Of a stretch of 64,000 nucleotides of DNA, positions 63,909-64,000 are shown piece after piece. Positions within the stretch are counted from its first letter, which is position 1; every line of letters starts with the position of its first letter. The stretch comes from an uncultured Roseobacter sp. Its GTDB lineage: Bacteria; Pseudomonadota; Alphaproteobacteria; Rhodobacterales; Rhodobacteraceae. The notes under the pieces were generated by a model, which worked only from the letters and a program-made list of their open reading frames with translations, had not been told where the DNA came from and made no database searches. The stretch lies in the NCBI GenBank assembly GCA_947501635.1, contig CANMWT010000005.1:124001-188000 (forward strand), written 5' to 3'. Position numbers and translations under genes: made by a program.

Positions 63909-64000
63909 CGAAACGTCTCCTTTGGCAGTAACTTAATGGCTTGATGCGCGCGGAACAAGCGGGCGCGCGGGATTTCCGACGACGGTCATGCCTGCAGCGA

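Noticed and set aside
1-64000. CRISPR arrays, tRNA, rRNA, transposases, prophage or defence genes
   Set aside because: No regular repeat-spacer array, tRNA-like cloverleaf end, transposase or phage protein could be recognised on either strand.

Overview
The window is chromosomal DNA of an alphaproteobacterium, most likely a marine Rhodobacteraceae of the Roseobacter group. The evidence is the gene content and order: a pyruvate dehydrogenase operon with a lipoylated E1-beta, a cysG-DUF2849-cysI-cysH-DUF934 sulfate operon, a form II CoxSLM operon, a VPLPA-CTERM protein, a DctPQM TRAP transporter, a bactofilin-M23 pair and a GTTC-N7-GTTC SOS box. The genus cannot be fixed from the sequence alone. 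No insertion sequence, prophage, CRISPR array, rRNA or tRNA gene was seen. Nearly all the DNA is coding, and it looks like ordinary vertically inherited core and semi-core genome.

Layout. 1-6 kb: the end of cysE, then pdhC, pdhB, pdhA, an ftsB-like gene and pgk, all on the minus strand. 6-9 kb: two cyclophilins (one cytoplasmic, one exported), a LinB/DhaA-type haloalkane dehalogenase and a DUF1194 protein. 9-12.4 kb: bactofilin with an overlapping M23 peptidase, then DUF455 and bcp. 12.5-21.8 kb: a very large AsmA/YhdP-like protein, queA, two MFS carriers, DUF924 and lpdA (E3). 21.8-25 kb: uvrA with an SOS box and a small secreted protein. 25-33.7 kb: an MmgE/PrpD protein and a valine-degradation group (an in-frame hydrolase-dehydrogenase fusion, mmsA and a divergent LysR regulator), interrupted by an M8-like metalloprotease and a VPLPA-CTERM protein. 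33.8-40.4 kb: a CBS protein, coaD, two gap genes separated by an unlisted 47-aa membrane peptide, DUF808 and tkt. 40.4-42.6 kb: a candidate 6S RNA, a zauP-like gene and zapA, then a bolA-unknown-grxD operon. 42.7-48.7 kb: xdhC-like, molybdopterin-binding protein and coxS, coxL, coxM. 48.8-50.7 kb: DUF2254 and infC, which has an ATC start codon. 50.9-57 kb: an assimilatory sulfate reduction and siroheme operon with its ferredoxin-NADP reductase, divergent from an Lrp-type regulator. 57-64 kb: a P450, DctPQM, tpiA, a 2OG-Fe(II) oxygenase and a SufA/IscA protein.

How the genes work together. Central carbon metabolism dominates: pgk, two gap genes, tkt, tpiA and the complete PDH complex, with E3 encoded 15 kb from E1/E2. 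The pdhA and lpdA upstream regions share a TAGTTTA-N4-TAAACTA palindrome, which suggests one regulator coordinates them. The sulfur operon supplies sulfide for cysE-dependent cysteine synthesis. BolA, the CGFS glutaredoxin and SufA/IscA point to Fe-S handling, which the many Fe-S enzymes here would need.

The most notable observations are: the shared PDH/E3 operator; the loss of a stop codon fusing two consecutive valine-pathway enzymes; the probable 6S RNA by zapA; the two GAPDH genes with different cofactor-site residues flanking a tiny membrane protein; the His-rich M8-like metalloprotease; and a family of intergenic hairpin-plus-tail repeats. I did not find a clear new defence or mobile system. 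All calls rest on reading the sequence and on family knowledge, without database searches.
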